Positions 18,085 through 25,369 of a DNA stretch of 64,000 nt are shown piece after piece. The stretch is taken from positions 1-64,000 of the forward strand of contig NZ_NFKJ01000004.1 in assembly GCF_002160325.1 (NCBI RefSeq). Reading direction: 5' to 3'. The first letter of the stretch is position 1; every line of letters starts with the position of its first letter. A program made the translations under genes and the position numbers. The notes beneath the pieces are model-generated. The model did not search any database and had not been told where the DNA came from. It was given only the letters and a program-made list of their open reading frames with translations. This DNA is from Lachnoclostridium sp. An181. GTDB taxonomy: Bacteria > Bacillota > Clostridia > Lachnospirales > Lachnospiraceae.

Positions 18085-18957
18085 ATGAGACAAAGGTGTA
18101 ATCAGATGATATCGTTTCTGCTGATTATTGTGTTGCTGCCCTGCATTATCACAGTATTTATCAATGGCCCTTCGGTCATGACAAGTGCAAGGCTTGGAAA
18201 TGATTATGTAAAGGTAAAAGTAAATGGGAATGTAAAGGAAGTCCCTCTGGATACATATTGTATTGGCCTGCTGGCAAAGGAAATACCGATCGGGTATCAA
18301 AAGGAAACCATCAAGGCTCAGGCAGTCCTTGTGCGGACAAGTCTTTATAAAAAGATGACAGAAGAGGGAAAGGATGTTGTCTTTGGGGAAGACTTCTGGA
18401 GCGAAAAAGAGATGGAAAAGCAGTGGGGAGGAAAATTTGGTGAAAATTATGAAAAACTGGAGGATGCCTGGGAGGAGACAGAAGGTCAGGTACTCACCTA
18501 CAATGACAAGCCTATACAGGGGCCGTTTCACCGTCTGAGCAACGGCAGTACAAGAGACGGAAAAGAAGTGTTTGGGACGGACGACTATCCGTACCTGAAG
18601 AAAAAAGAATGCCCAAAGGACGTGGAGGCAAAAGATGCCATGCAGACATTTATGCTGGAGAAAAAAACCTACGAGATCGTCTCCAATGACAGTGCAGGAT
18701 ATGTGAAAGAAATCAAGGAAGACGGTAAAGCGTGTACAGGGGAGGAGTTCCGGGAAAAATATGGTCTGGCATCCAGCTGTTTTACCCTTCAGGATTATGA
18801 GGGTAAGGTGCGGGTCACCACAAAGGGGGTGGGGCACGGCATTGGTATGAGCCAGTATACAGCAGAACAGATGGCAAAGGAAAAGAAACCATATACGGAA
18901 ATACTTTCCTATTTTTTTGAGGGGAGCACAATGAAGGAAGTGGCGGAAATTTTATAG
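18085..18957 (+). CDS. spoIID: Stage II sporulation protein D (SpoIID)
   Basis: SpoIID is a membrane-bound lytic transglycosylase that cuts septal peptidoglycan after SpoIIP during forespore engulfment. The 290-residue product has an N-terminal membrane anchor (about residues 9-28) and the SpoIID/LytB domain: LDTYCIGLLAKEIPIGYQKE, AQAVLVRTSLYKKM, FHRLSNGSTRDGKEVFG and GVGHGIGMSQYTAEQMA. The glutamate in AKEIP aligns with the known catalytic residue. The SpoIIQ-like gene follows 65 bp later, a natural pairing for engulfment. SpoIIP and SpoIIM are not in the window. The control region is unusual: see the terminator and promoter entries. Confidence 0.94.
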   Translation: MRQRCNQMISFLLIIVLLPCIITVFINGPSVMTSARLGNDYVKVKVNGNVKEVPLDTYCIGLLAKEIPIGYQKETIKAQAVLVRTSLYKKMTEEGKDVVFGEDFWSEKEMEKQWGGKFGENYEKLEDAWEETEGQVLTYNDKPIQGPFHRLSNGSTRDGKEVFGTDDYPYLKKKECPKDVEAKDAMQTFMLEKKTYEIVSNDSAGYVKEIKEDGKACTGEEFREKYGLASSCFTLQDYEGKVRVTTKGVGHGIGMSQYTAEQMAKEKKPYTEILSYFFEGSTMKEVAEIL

Positions 18958-19022
18958 AATACAAGGGAATTACAGAATAAGGGGCATCATTTCTGGCAAA
19001 AATATAGCCAGAGGTGATGAAT

Positions 19023-19796
19023 ATGAAGAAAAAAACAACATCTTCCAGAGGAAGAAGAGGTGCATCCGTGGGGCTGGTCATCTGCTTTGTCGCGATTGTT
19101 GCAATGGTTGGCATGTACACATTCAACAACTATCAGAGCAAGCTTGAAAAAGATTTGGCGAAGGTGGAGGAGCAGACCGCGAAAAACGAAGAACGTGCAA
19201 AAGAAGAAGAGGAAGAACTGGAACAGACAAGTACAGAGCAGATAATACCGGAAATGAACGAAACGGAGCAGGAAACAGCAGGAGAAGAACAAAGCGGGGC
19301 AGGCAATACAAAGGAGCAACAGCCAACACTTGAAATTGAAGAGGAGAGTGCAGCGCCAAGCAGTTCCTCAAATGTTAATTTTGCCCCTGCAGACAATCTT
19401 TTATGGCCAGTGGAAGGAAATATCATTTTGAATTACAGTATGGATAAAACCGTTTATTTCGCTACACTGGATCAGTACAAATACAACCCTGCCATCCTGA
19501 TATCTTCGGAACCGGGCAGCGAGGTGATCGCATCTGCCGCAGGCACTGTAAAGTCCATTGAGGAAAGCGCCCAGCTTGGAACAACATTGACATTAAACAT
19601 CGGCAATGGGTATGAGATTGTGTACGGACAGTTAAAAGATATTCCGTTCCAGAAGGGGGACACAGTGGAAAGAGGGGCTGTGATCGGGTATTTGAACGAG
19701 CCAAGCAGATATTATTCTATGGAAGGATGTAATTTGTACTATCAGGTGCTCAAAGACGGGGAACCTGTAAATCCAATGGAATACTTAGAGGCGTAA
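19023..19796 (+). CDS. SpoIIQ-like M23 (LytM) domain protein
   Basis: The 257-residue product has an N-terminal membrane segment (ASVGLVICFVAIVAMVGMYT), a glutamate-rich coiled region and a C-terminal LytM-like domain (last 130 residues). Active M23 enzymes have HxxxD, a YAHL-type and an LHFE-type motif. Here the matching places read KYNPAILIS, YGQLKD and NLYYQVLKDG, so the zinc ligands are missing. This fits a structural SpoIIQ role, bridging the forespore to SpoIIIAH, rather than hydrolysis. Its place right after spoIID supports this. I chose ATG 19023 because AGAGGTG lies 6 nt upstream; ATG 19017 is possible. A terminator follows. Confidence 0.85.
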   Translation: MKKKTTSSRGRRGASVGLVICFVAIVAMVGMYTFNNYQSKLEKDLAKVEEQTAKNEERAKEEEEELEQTSTEQIIPEMNETEQETAGEEQSGAGNTKEQQPTLEIEEESAAPSSSSNVNFAPADNLLWPVEGNIILNYSMDKTVYFATLDQYKYNPAILISSEPGSEVIASAAGTVKSIEESAQLGTTLTLNIGNGYEIVYGQLKDIPFQKGDTVERGAVIGYLNEPSRYYSMEGCNLYYQVLKDGEPVNPMEYLEA

Positions 19797-19797
19797 A

Positions 19798-19834
19798 GAA
19801 AACGGCAGGTTGAAAAACCGGCCGTTTCTTTTTA
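19798..19834 (+). terminator. Terminator after the SpoIIQ-like gene
   Basis: AAACGGCAGGTT pairs with AACCGGCCGTTT (one mismatch) and is followed by CTTTTT. Confidence 0.8.
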
Positions 19835-19858
19835 TAATGGGTACCGGGAGTGAAAAAT

Positions 19859-20167
19859 ATGAACTATACATACATTTTAGAGTGCAGTGATCATACCTAC
19901 TATACAGGGTGGACCAATGAGCTGGAAAAAAGAGTGAAGGCCCACAATGAAGGCAGGGGCGCAAAATATACAAAGAGCAGAAGGCCTGTGAAACTGGTCT
20001 ATTACGAGGAGTTTGGTACAAAGGAAGAGGCCATGAAACGCGAGTATGCATTGAAACAGCTCAATCGTGCGCAGAAAGAAAAGATCATTCAAAAGGAAGA
20101 AGGCAGGATAGAGGAACATCCTATCCTGCCCTGTAAAGTGACATCTACAGCACAAATGCATACATAA
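19859..20167 (+). CDS. GIY-YIG endonuclease superfamily protein (UPF0213/YhbQ-like)
   Basis: A 102-residue single-domain protein. NYTYILECSDHTYYTGWTN carries the GIY-YIG-like core (YTYIL ... YYTGW), and RVKAHNEGRGAKYTKSRRPV and EAMKREYALK match the small YhbQ/UPF0213 group of stand-alone nucleases, whose cellular role is poorly known. I chose ATG 19859 because CGGGAGTG lies 7 nt ahead; a GTG at 19850 overlaps that site. The gene overlaps the convergent hlyIII gene by 23 bp. Confidence 0.88.
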   Translation: MNYTYILECSDHTYYTGWTNELEKRVKAHNEGRGAKYTKSRRPVKLVYYEEFGTKEEAMKREYALKQLNRAQKEKIIQKEEGRIEEHPILPCKVTSTAQMHT

Positions 20168-20798
20168 AGATAAAGTGGCATGTGCTTCCACCCATGACAA
20201 AGAGGTGGAAGATTTCATGGCTGCCGAAATTTTTATGCCGGCTGTTGAAGATCGGAAGTTTCAATGCATAGATAATGCCGCCGATCGTATAGATGATGCC
20301 GCCAGCCAAAAGCCAGCCAAAAGCAGCTGGCGAGAGAGCGTCCAAAATTTTTGTGATCGCTAGGACACACGTCCAGCCCATGCCAATGTAGAGGACTGAG
20401 GAAACCCATTTCGGGCAGTACACCCAGAAGGCTTTGATGAGAATCCCTACAATGGCTATGCTCCACACAATACTAAGAAGAATGATTCCGGTCTTTCCTC
20501 TTAACACAAGCAGGCATACAGGGGTGTAGCTGCCTGCAATCAACACAAAGATCATCATATGGTCAATCTTCTTTAAGATAGTGTTCACTTTTTTTGATAT
20601 ATTGAATGTGTGGTACGTTGTGCTGGCAGCGTAGAGAAGGATCAAACTTACAATGTATACGCTCAGAGATGCCAGATAGGTAGGACTTGGTTCGTGGGCT
20701 GCCTTTAAAAGCAGAGGGACTGCAGCAAAGATAGCCATCATCATTCCGATAAAATGGGTGATCGCACTGCCAGGGTCTTTGATTTGTTTCACGCTCAT
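20145..20798 (-). CDS. Hemolysin III / PAQR family membrane protein
   Basis: The 217-residue product has seven predicted membrane segments, the opening DPGSAITHFIGMMMAI, the STTYHTF motif and the C-terminal FGSHEIFHLFVMGGSTCHF, which together carry the conserved Ser/His/Asp metal site of the PAQR/HlyIII family. Bacterial members are often labelled hemolysin III, but their real role is unclear; membrane lipid homeostasis has been proposed. ATG 20798 follows GGGAGGAATT. It stands alone, convergent with the GIY-YIG gene. Confidence 0.9.
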   Translation of the reverse strand: MSVKQIKDPGSAITHFIGMMMAIFAAVPLLLKAAHEPSPTYLASLSVYIVSLILLYAASTTYHTFNISKKVNTILKKIDHMMIFVLIAGSYTPVCLLVLRGKTGIILLSIVWSIAIVGILIKAFWVYCPKWVSSVLYIGMGWTCVLAITKILDALSPAAFGWLLAGGIIYTIGGIIYALKLPIFNSRHKNFGSHEIFHLFVMGGSTCHFIFMYAFVL

Positions 20799-20953
20799 GA
20801 TAATTCCTCCCTTATACAATTTAAGCTATATAATGTAGTATTAAAAACTACGTGTAACCTACATCTATATTATATACAGAAAAAAGGAAAATGCAACATT
20901 ATTTTGAATTTCAAAGTAAATTTTAAGAAGTTGTTATGGAAAGGAAGAGGGAA

Positions 20954-21520
20954 ATGAGAGATAATCGCATTCAGTCAATGGTTCTGGTGGCTGTGTTTGC
21001 AGCTATCACGTATCTTGGGATACAGGTGTTTAGAATTCCTATGCCAGCGGCAGTGGGCACACCGTTTGTACATTTCGGGCACGTTTTCGTGGTCATGGGA
21101 ATTTTCCTGATCGGGGGGAAGAGAGGGGCAGTATCCGGCAGCATTGGCCTTGTTGTCTTTGATCTTTTGAACGGATTTGTCCAAGATATTCCCCAGGTCT
21201 TTTTGGAGACCGTGTTCAAATGTCTGGTAATCGGAGCTCTCTTTGCTGTCCTGAAAAAGAGGGCCGGCAAAGATGTGAGGAAGGAATTTCGCGCTGTATT
21301 TGTCTGTACCGTCTTGTACGGGCTTTTGAACATTGTCATTGAGTTTGTGATGGGGATCGTGAAGATGCTCTTTCTTGGCAGCAATTTTGCGGCTGCAGTG
21401 GCAGGCTCTGCGGTTTCCATTGCGGCCACGGTCATCAATGTGGTATTTTTGATCGCCGTGATATTGGTGATCTATCTGCCCGTGAAAAGATTATATGCAA
21501 GGGCAGTCGGAGAAATGTGA
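20954..21520 (+). CDS. ECF transporter S component, substrate unknown
   Basis: The 188-residue membrane protein has five or six hydrophobic segments and the layout of substrate-binding S components: an N-terminal VAVFAAITYLG helix, then VGTPFVHFGHVFVVMGIFLI and GAVSGSIGLVVFDLLNGF. S components bind a vitamin or metal and share the EcfAA'T energising module, which is encoded elsewhere. I prefer ATG 20954, preceded by GGAAGAGGG, over ATG 20936, which has no site. The substrate cannot be told: there is no riboswitch or biosynthetic neighbour. Confidence 0.85.
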   Translation: MRDNRIQSMVLVAVFAAITYLGIQVFRIPMPAAVGTPFVHFGHVFVVMGIFLIGGKRGAVSGSIGLVVFDLLNGFVQDIPQVFLETVFKCLVIGALFAVLKKRAGKDVRKEFRAVFVCTVLYGLLNIVIEFVMGIVKMLFLGSNFAAAVAGSAVSIAATVINVVFLIAVILVIYLPVKRLYARAVGEM

Positions 21521-21542
21521 GGAAAATATATCCGAAATGAAA

Positions 21543-21566
21543 GAAGGATCCCAACCGGGATCCTTC
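21543..21566. terminator. Bidirectional terminator
   Basis: A perfect stem GAAGGATCCC / GGGATCCTTC with loop AACC lies between convergent genes, with moderately T-rich tails on both sides. Confidence 0.75.
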
Positions 21567-21584
21567 TGTTTGGGAAAAGTAAGA

Positions 21585-22121
21585 TTAATAATTTTCTACT
21601 TTTCTTTCAAAGTAAGCCTTCGGATGTGCACATACAGGACATACTTCAGGAGCTTCCTCGCCTTCGTATATAAAACCACAGTTGTTGCATTTCCAACCAA
21701 GAGGAGCCTCGCCTTTGAATGTCACACCTTTTTCATAGGATTCCAACAGTTTTTTGTAACGTCTTTCATGGGCAGCCTCAACCTTTGCAACGCCTTCAAA
21801 CTTGATGGCAAGCTCTTCAAACCCTTCTTCTCTTGCTTCTTTTGCCATACGTGCGTACATGTCTGTCCACTCATAATTTTCGCCTTCAGCAGCGTCTCTT
21901 AAGTTCTCAGCCACATCGCCGATTCCGTGGAACTCTTTGAACCACATTTTTGCATGTTCTTTTTCCTGATTTGCAGTTTCTTCAAAAATGTTTGCCATCT
22001 GAACAAATCCTGCTTTTTTTGCAGCAGATGCATAATAAGTATATTTGTTGCGTGCCTGGGATTCACCTGAAAAAGCGTCCATCAAGTTTTTCTCTGTTTT
22101 TGTTCCTGCGTATTTAGACAT
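21585..22121 (-). CDS. rbr: Rubrerythrin
   Basis: Rubrerythrin reduces hydrogen peroxide in anaerobes. The 178-residue product has an N-terminal ferritin-like diiron domain with [29 protein letters not shown] and EAAHERRY supplying the carboxylate and histidine ligands, and a C-terminal rubredoxin domain with two CxxC pairs ([12 protein letters not shown] and VCPVCAHPK). ATG 22121 follows AAAGGAGG; the longer frame upstream runs through the terminator of the previous gene and is not credible. It lies 71 bp after the reverse rubrerythrin on the same strand, separated by a hairpin. Confidence 0.96.
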   Translation of the reverse strand: MSKYAGTKTEKNLMDAFSGESQARNKYTYYASAAKKAGFVQMANIFEETANQEKEHAKMWFKEFHGIGDVAENLRDAAEGENYEWTDMYARMAKEAREEGFEELAIKFEGVAKVEAAHERRYKKLLESYEKGVTFKGEAPLGWKCNNCGFIYEGEEAPEVCPVCAHPKAYFERKVENY

Positions 22122-22149
22122 AATACGTTCCTCCTTTAAAAAATATTGT

Positions 22150-22182
22150 GAAAAAAGCTGTGGGCGAAACCACAGCTTTTCT
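22150..22182 (-). terminator. Hairpin between the two rubrerythrin genes
   Basis: AAAAGCTGTGG pairs with CCACAGCTTTT; on the minus strand a T run follows. It may end part of the upstream transcript and so set the ratio of the two proteins. Confidence 0.7.
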
Positions 22183-22191
22183 GTTGATTTT

Positions 22192-22734
22192 TTAGCCAAA
22201 ATATCTCTTTAACAAACCTTCAAATGCTTTACCGTGACGAGCCTCGTCTCTTGCCATCTCGTGAACTGTGTCATGGATCGCGTCAAGGTTAGCAGCTTTT
22301 GCACGTTTTGCCAGATCAAATTTACCAGCTGTAGCACCGTTTTCAGCTTCCACTCTCATTTCAAGGTTCTTCTTTGTGCTGTCTGTCACAACTTCACCTA
22401 ATAACTCAGCAAATTTAGCAGCATGCTCTGCTTCTTCCCATGCAGCTTTTTCCCAGTAAAGACCGATTTCAGGATATCCTTCTCTGTGGGCAACTCTTGC
22501 CATAGCAAGATACATACCAACTTCTGAACATTCTCCTTCAAAGTTTGCTCTTAAATCAGCGATGATGTCTTCGCTTACGCCCTGAGCAACACCTACAACG
22601 TGCTCAGCTGCCCATGTTCTTTCTCCTGCCATCTCTTTGAATTTATCTGCAGGCACATGGCACTGTGGACATTCTGCCGGTGGATTTTCTCCTTCGTAAA
22701 CATAACCGCATACTGTACATACCCATTTTTTCAT
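22192..22734 (-). CDS. Reverse rubrerythrin (N-terminal rubredoxin, NADH peroxidase type)
   Basis: The 180-residue product has the rubredoxin domain first ([15 protein letters not shown] and [11 protein letters not shown], residues 1-35) and the ferritin-like diiron domain second ([35 protein letters not shown]). This is the reverse order of classical rubrerythrin and marks the clostridial revRbr group, which reduces peroxide and oxygen. The start codon is preceded by AAAGGAGAAACG. It is the first gene of the rubrerythrin pair; a PerR-like palindrome lies about 85 nt upstream, and perR itself lies next in line. Confidence 0.95.
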   Translation of the reverse strand: MKKWVCTVCGYVYEGENPPAECPQCHVPADKFKEMAGERTWAAEHVVGVAQGVSEDIIADLRANFEGECSEVGMYLAMARVAHREGYPEIGLYWEKAAWEEAEHAAKFAELLGEVVTDSTKKNLEMRVEAENGATAGKFDLAKRAKAANLDAIHDTVHEMARDEARHGKAFEGLLKRYFG

Positions 22735-22817
22735 AGTTCGTTTCTCCTTTTCTTATATGATATTTTATTTATGACAACAGAGCATTTTAAGGTTGCTTGC
22801 TGTTGTCTCTTAAATTA

Positions 22818-22836
22818 ATAATAGTAATTGTTACTG
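22818..22836 (-). promoter_or_regulatory. Putative PerR box upstream of the rubrerythrins
   Basis: ATAATAGTAATTGTTACTG (read on the plus strand) differs at only two of 19 places from the element upstream of perR at 23375-23393 read on the minus strand. It is a near-palindrome of the Fur/PerR kind in an AT-rich promoter region. Confidence 0.55.
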
Positions 22837-22952
22837 ATATTAATCTATCACAACTTTCCAAGTCTGTCAACTACTATTATCAATTTAATTTTTAAACCGT
22901 ATAGCTATAGAATAAGTGATAAATATGATGAAATCAATAGCATTCGTGCGCT

Positions 22953-23342
22953 TTACGATTTTTTAATACAATCCCCGCATTTTCCATAGAAAGTAATACT
23001 GTGTGATTCTATCATGCCGTCAAAATTTTTTCCGGCGAGTTCGTTAATGCGTTCCATGGTTTCCAAATCCAAATCGCGAAGGCATCCGCATTCCTTGCAA
23101 TAGAAATGATAATGAGGCTGAGTTCGCCCGTCAAAACGGTCTCTGCCATCTGCAGTGGAGATTTTGATGGCCTCCCCGATATCTGCGAGAAGATTTAAGT
23201 TGCGATAGACTGTTCCAAGGCTGATATTTGGAAATTCCTGTTTTACGTGCATGTATACTGTATCGGCAGTCGGATGTTCATTTGTGTGAATCAGATACTC
23301 TTTGATCGCCTCTCTCTGTCTGCTATATTTTAATACAGCCAA
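22953..23342 (-). CDS. perR: PerR-type peroxide-responsive repressor (Fur family)
   Basis: The 129-residue product has the winged-helix N-terminus (SRQREAIKEYL, HPTADTVY, ISLGTVYRNLNLLADIG) and the Fur dimer/metal domain: RFDG, HYHFYCKECG and a C-terminal CGDC. The histidines and aspartate of the PerR iron site and both CxxC pairs of the structural zinc site are present. I chose TTG 23342, since AAAGGAGGAGG lies directly ahead and the protein then starts MAVLKYSRQRE; the longer frame is not family-like. It lies next to two rubrerythrins, the expected PerR targets. It probably controls itself through the box at 23375-23393. Confidence 0.93.
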   Translation of the reverse strand: MAVLKYSRQREAIKEYLIHTNEHPTADTVYMHVKQEFPNISLGTVYRNLNLLADIGEAIKISTADGRDRFDGRTQPHYHFYCKECGCLRDLDLETMERINELAGKNFDGMIESHSITFYGKCGDCIKKS

Positions 23343-23374
23343 GGGTCCTCCTCCTTTCGTAACATATATGATAA

Positions 23375-23393
23375 CAATAATAATTACTATTAT
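23375..23393 (-). promoter_or_regulatory. Putative PerR box upstream of perR
   Basis: CAATAATAATTACTATTAT on the plus strand is the reverse complement of a sequence almost identical to the box at 22818-22836. It lies about 33 nt before the perR start. Confidence 0.55.
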
Positions 23394-23429
23394 ATTAATT
23401 GATTCAGAAAAAAAAGTCAAATGAAATCC

Positions 23430-23457
23430 TTGACATATAAAAGAATAATGATATAAT
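23430..23457 (+). promoter_or_regulatory. Putative sigma-A promoter of the NlpC/P60 gene
   Basis: TTGACA (23430-23435), 16-bp spacer, extended -10 TGATATAAT (TATAAT 23452-23457). Confidence 0.7.
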
Positions 23458-23526
23458 GAAAAACGTAATAAATGTAACAATTATGTAACATTTAGAAACA
23501 AAAATTAAAAATATGGAGGAAATGAT

Positions 23527-24504
23527 ATGCATTCTAAGTCTATCAGACAAGGGGTGCTTTTGCTTGCACTTGCAGGAGCCTGCGTATTCACGGGCAATAC
23601 AAGCAAGGCGGCTGAGGCACAGAACCAGATTCCTGATGTGACGGAAGTAAAAATGGAATCTATTCTGGATAAGTCTTCACTGATGAATCCAAAGGTTCCG
23701 TCAGATACAGAAGAAGTAAAAAAAGATTATTCGGAGATGGGATTTGCCAATGTTGATGAGGGAAGTTACTTATTTATAAGAACTGAGGCATCAAAGGACA
23801 GTGAATGGGCAGGAATTCTTTATAAAGACGCAGCAGCGGAGATTATCGGGCCGGTTGGTGAGTGGACACAGATTCGCTCCGGAGAAGTATCCGGCTACGT
23901 AAAATCGGAGTATCTTCTTACCGGAGATGCGGCTCAGGCAAAAGCAGAAGAATTGATCGAAAAGACAAAGCAGGCAGCCCCTGTCAAAGAAGAAAATAAA
24001 GAGCAGATAGATGAAAAGATGGCTTTTGAGTACGCGGTGACGCGAGCAGAAGAGGAGGCCAGACGCGCTGGAGAAGAAGCGGCAAGAAAAGCAGAAGAAG
24101 AGGCAAAAGCCAAGGCAGAAGCCCAGGCAAAAGCTGAAGCCAACGCTAAAGCTGAAGTTTCCGGACGAGGACAGGCTGTAGTGGATTACGCAACGCAGTT
24201 TGTCGGAAACCCTTATGTATGGGGTGGGACAAGTTTGACAAACGGAGCTGACTGCTCTGGATTTGTACAGTCCGTATATGCGCATTTTGGAATCAGCATG
24301 CCAAGAACATCCACTTCCATGAGAAGTGCAGGTGTGGAAGTAAGTTACGAGAATGCACAGCCAGGAGATGTCATTTGCTATCCTGGACATGTGGGAATCT
24401 ACATTGGAAACGGACAGATTGTCAATGCCATTGACGAGGCCCATGGAATCGGCATCTCATCCGCGACAGGACAGAATATCATTACAGTAAGAAGAATGTT
24501 TTAA
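23527..24504 (+). CDS. Secreted SH3b plus NlpC/P60 peptidoglycan hydrolase
   Basis: The 325-residue product has a signal peptide (ending near SKAAEA), an SH3b domain (about 65-140, with SYLFIRTEASKDSEWAGILY), an alanine/glutamate-rich coiled linker (about 145-215) and a C-terminal NlpC/P60 domain. The catalytic cysteine is C243 in GADCSGFVQ and the histidine H288 in PGHVGIYIG; the third place is an asparagine (QIVNAID), which is tolerated in the family. It probably cuts cell-wall peptides outside the cell. ATG 23527 follows ATGGAGGAAATG. It has its own promoter and terminator. Confidence 0.94.
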   Translation: MHSKSIRQGVLLLALAGACVFTGNTSKAAEAQNQIPDVTEVKMESILDKSSLMNPKVPSDTEEVKKDYSEMGFANVDEGSYLFIRTEASKDSEWAGILYKDAAAEIIGPVGEWTQIRSGEVSGYVKSEYLLTGDAAQAKAEELIEKTKQAAPVKEENKEQIDEKMAFEYAVTRAEEEARRAGEEAARKAEEEAKAKAEAQAKAEANAKAEVSGRGQAVVDYATQFVGNPYVWGGTSLTNGADCSGFVQSVYAHFGISMPRTSTSMRSAGVEVSYENAQPGDVICYPGHVGIYIGNGQIVNAIDEAHGIGISSATGQNIITVRRMF

Positions 24505-24513
24505 ATCACCAGG

Positions 24514-24563
24514 ATACGCTGACGAATTTTCAAAAGAAGAAGGAAATTCGCCGGCGTATTTTT
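24514..24563 (+). terminator. Terminator after the NlpC/P60 gene
   Basis: ATACGCTGACGAATTT pairs with AAATTCGCCGGCGTAT (with mismatches), followed by TTTT. Confidence 0.75.
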
Positions 24564-25087
24564 GTTATGCAGGAAAGTCTTTTGGACTTGCTGTTTTGTT
24601 CTTTCATTTGAAAAACTATAAAATTAAATTCATACATTTAAAAAAGATGAAAGACAGGCACAGGAGAGCAGAGGGGGAACGGGAAAATAACCATATGCAA
24701 AGTGCACAAAAAACTTGAAAACAGGAGAAAGATGTAAAAAAATGTTTTCCCAATTATCAACATCAAACACAGTAAAAAACGTGGAAAAAACGTTGTTTAT
24801 AAATTTTTATCCCCATTATCCACATAAAATGGGGAATTTATTGGGGATAACTTTGGGGAAAAAAAGAACGGACGTTTTGTGAGGTTATAATGAAATTGAA
24901 AAAATGTCGAAAAAAAGTGAAAAATAAATTGACATTTAAAATATCAATTTACAAGAAACGACAAAGAATAAATGTATGACAATTTATGGAAACGACTATA
25001 AAACATTAAAATTCCATACAGAGTTGATAATTTCAATATTTCGTATTATAATAACTGGCATGTACAATAGGTGAAGGAGGAGTCATA
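24564..25087. other. AT-rich gene-free region with a cluster of DnaA-box-like sites
   Basis: No gene fits in this stretch. Four DnaA-box-like nonamers lie within 100 bp: TTATCAACA (24754-24762), TTATCCCCA (24807-24815), the consensus TTATCCACA (24816-24824), and TTATCCCCA on the minus strand (24842-24850). CCCCATT and AATGGGG form a local inverted repeat around the perfect box. The rest is AT-rich without clear hairpins. It is not near dnaA, dnaN or rnpA. Confidence 0.5.
25024..25052 (+). promoter_or_regulatory. Putative sigma-A promoter of the DUF1858 gene
   Basis: TTGATA (25024-25029), 17-bp spacer, TATAAT (25047-25052), 35 nt before the start codon. Confidence 0.75.
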
Positions 25088-25297
25088 ATGGCAGTACAGG
25101 TTACAAAGACAATGACAATTGGTGAACTTTTAAATACAGCTCCACAGGTAGCTCCGATACTTATGGAAATCGGGATGCATTGCCTTGGTTGCCCGGCATC
25201 TCAGGCTGAGACGATCGAGGAAGCAGCAATGGTTCACGGAATTGATGCGGACCTGCTTATTGAAAAAATCAATGCGGCTTTGGCAGCAGAGAAATAA
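25088..25297 (+). CDS. DUF1858 (hydrid-cluster-associated redox disulfide) protein
   Basis: The 69-residue protein consists of one small helical DUF1858 domain: [20 protein letters not shown], then [10 protein letters not shown] with a CxxC pair that may form a redox disulfide, then [13 protein letters not shown]. Members are common in anaerobes and are sometimes linked to hybrid-cluster proteins; the exact role is unknown. AAGGAGGAG precedes ATG 25088. It is monocistronic, with its own promoter and terminator. Confidence 0.9.
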   Translation: MAVQVTKTMTIGELLNTAPQVAPILMEIGMHCLGCPASQAETIEEAAMVHGIDADLLIEKINAALAAEK

Positions 25298-25325
25298 AAG
25301 CAGGTTTGGAAAATATGTAAAATAA

Positions 25326-25362
25326 AGACGCACAAGATGTAGGTTCTTGTGCGTCTTTGTCT
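25326..25362 (+). terminator. Terminator after the DUF1858 gene
   Basis: AGACGCACAAG pairs perfectly with CTTGTGCGTCT, followed by TTGTCTTT. It probably also serves mecA from the other strand. Confidence 0.8.
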
Positions 25363-25369
25363 TTGTACA

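Noticed and set aside
22122-22199. N-terminal extension of rubrerythrin
   Set aside because: It spans a terminator hairpin and lacks similarity to the family; ATG 22121 with AAAGGAGG is standard.
24754-24850. Chromosomal origin (oriC)
   Set aside because: The DnaA boxes are clear, but none of the usual neighbours (dnaA, dnaN, recF, rnpA, gidA/B) is present, so a primary origin is unlikely.
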